From Christensenella sp. UBA941 (lineage in GTDB: Bacteria > Bacillota > Clostridia > Christensenellales > UBA941): a stretch of 12,872 nucleotides of DNA. The notes beneath the pieces were generated by a model, which saw only the letters and a program-made list of their open reading frames with translations, was not told where the DNA came from and did no database searches. Positions 12,014-12,872 of this stretch are shown one piece after another (the stretch's first letter is position 1; each line of letters begins with the position of its first letter). A program made the translations under genes and the position numbers. Location of the stretch: assembly GCA_002293365.1 (NCBI GenBank), contig DBDD01000057.1:1387-14258 (forward strand), in the 5' to 3' direction.

Positions 12014-12872
12014 TTGTTTGGCTACGTAAGGCCGCTCGAACCCGAGCTGAAGGTCAGGGAAGCGACATCCTACAAGGCGCACTACTGCGCCTTGTGCAAG
12101 GCTATCGGCGCGCGGTTTGGCTTTTTAGCTAGGAATGTCCTTAGCTACGATTGTGCGTTTTTGGCGCTGGTGTTAGCCGCTCGCGAAGAACCACGAAAAG
12201 CCGGGCGCGAAGCTTGCGTCGTGAATCCGTTTGCCCGGAAGCCAGTCATGCCGGCTGCGGCTTACTTCGATTACTCAGCCGCGGTAAACGTTATAATGGC
12301 GTATGGCAAGCTGGACGACGATTGGCGTGACGACAAAAAGCTTACCGCGAAAATCGGTAAAAGCGTGCTTGCGGGCGCCTATCGAAAGGCGCTTTCCGCC
12401 TATCCGGAGCTTGGACAAGCCGTTTCAAGCGGGCTCACGAAGCTTTCAGCGCTGGAGCGCGAACCTAGCGGCATCATGGACGAGGCGGCGGACGCGTTCG
12501 CTTTGATGCTATCTGTCGTATTCGCGTTGCCTGATACGGGGCGCGAACGCGCCGCGATGGAGTGGCTTGGCTATAATATCGGCAAGTGGATCTACTTGGT
12601 CGACGCGTTTGACGATTTGGAGCGAGACGCGGCAAAGGGCAGCTACAACGTACTGTTGAAGCAGTTCTGTGATCAAGGCAAAAGCGCAGCCGATATTCGT
12701 ATCGCGGCCGAGCCGCGCGTGCGGATGAATTTAGCCCGCGCGCTTCAAGAGGCAAATAAAGCGCTGTCGTTGCTAAGCTTAAATTCGCAGCAGGCGCTAA
12801 TCGAAAATATTGTTAATTTAGGATGCCGCGCAAGGATGGAACAGGTGCTGTGCGGCAAAAAAGAGGAGTGCG
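12014..12872 (+). CDS. DUF5685 family protein, 3' end beyond the window
   Basis: An open frame of 286 codons with no stop runs to the window edge, so the protein is partial at its C-terminus. The start FGYVRPLEPELKVRE, the YCALCKAIG segment (Cys25, Cys28), LSYDCAFLALV (about 43-53) and NVIMAYGKLDDDW (about 92-104) are what I know of DUF5685 proteins in Clostridia; their function is unknown. The TTG at 12014 is chosen because family members begin MFGYV and AAAGG lies 9 bases upstream. A TTG at 11987 in the same frame is the only alternative before an in-frame stop at 11960. The protein looks largely helical and soluble. It has two aspartate-rich stretches, DDDWRDD (101-107) and DAFDDLERD (197-205), and late cysteines at 271, 280 and 286. 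Confidence 0.88.
   Translation, partial: MFGYVRPLEPELKVREATSYKAHYCALCKAIGARFGFLARNVLSYDCAFLALVLAAREEPRKAGREACVVNPFARKPVMPAAAYFDYSAAVNVIMAYGKLDDDWRDDKKLTAKIGKSVLAGAYRKALSAYPELGQAVSSGLTKLSALEREPSGIMDEAADAFALMLSVVFALPDTGRERAAMEWLGYNIGKWIYLVDAFDDLERDAAKGSYNVLLKQFCDQGKSAADIRIAAEPRVRMNLARALQEANKALSLLSLNSQQALIENIVNLGCRARMEQVLCGKKEEC

Noticed and set aside
11911..12132. Small plus-strand open frame of 73 codons
   Set aside because: Its ATG overlaps the -10 of the DUF5685 promoter, there is no Shine-Dalgarno site, and it overlaps the start of the recognisable DUF5685 frame.

Overview
The window looks like the chromosome of a moderately GC-rich member of the Clostridia (Firmicutes), most likely an uncultured gut-type lineage. 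The reasons are the low-GC Gram-positive gene content and order: acpS next to nnr and an EndoAI/EndoA (MazEF) pair, tig-clpP-clpX, a VanW/G5 surface protein, and a DUF5685 protein that starts with FGYVRP. Strong Shine-Dalgarno sites and several TTG/GTG starts fit the same picture. All genes lie on the + strand. This is ordinary backbone plus a few poorly characterised accessory genes; no phage, IS element, CRISPR array, rRNA or tRNA was seen.

Left part (1-2783): the 3' end of acpS, a short terminator, and an AT-rich intergenic region with repeated CGCTAT and TGTTATATA words. Then comes a tight operon of the bifunctional NAD(P)HX repair enzyme nnr, a ribbon-helix-helix antitoxin and a MazF/EndoA mRNA interferase, closed by a clear rho-independent terminator. 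The order resembles the Bacillus acpS...alr-ndoAI-ndoA locus, but alanine racemase is absent here.

Middle left (2784-6096): a promoter carrying a perfect 8-bp inverted repeat drives a metal-dependent amidohydrolase of unknown substrate. It overlaps cobU by one base, cobU overlaps cobS by four bases, and a histidine phosphatase (cobC-like) follows. The last three genes carry out nucleotide-loop assembly in cobalamin synthesis or salvage. No cobalamin riboswitch is visible, and the amidohydrolase is an unexplained partner.

Middle right (6097-9553): trigger factor, ClpP and ClpX form the usual folding/proteolysis operon with its own promoter. After clpX lie two perfect long hairpins (15 and 16 bp stems, 3-nt loops) in tandem.

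Right part (9554-12872): a membrane-anchored VanW/G5 protein that lacks the usual Cys and His of the VanW core; a monocistronic gene for a very acidic secreted protein of unknown function with its own promoter and a strong terminator; and the first 286 codons of a DUF5685 gene that runs off the window. The DUF5685 protein has a CxxC motif and two aspartate-rich helices. The least described items are the secreted acidic protein, the divergent VanW protein, the DUF5685 protein and the amidohydrolase-cob operon with its palindromic operator. I did not find convincing evidence of a wholly new multi-gene system.
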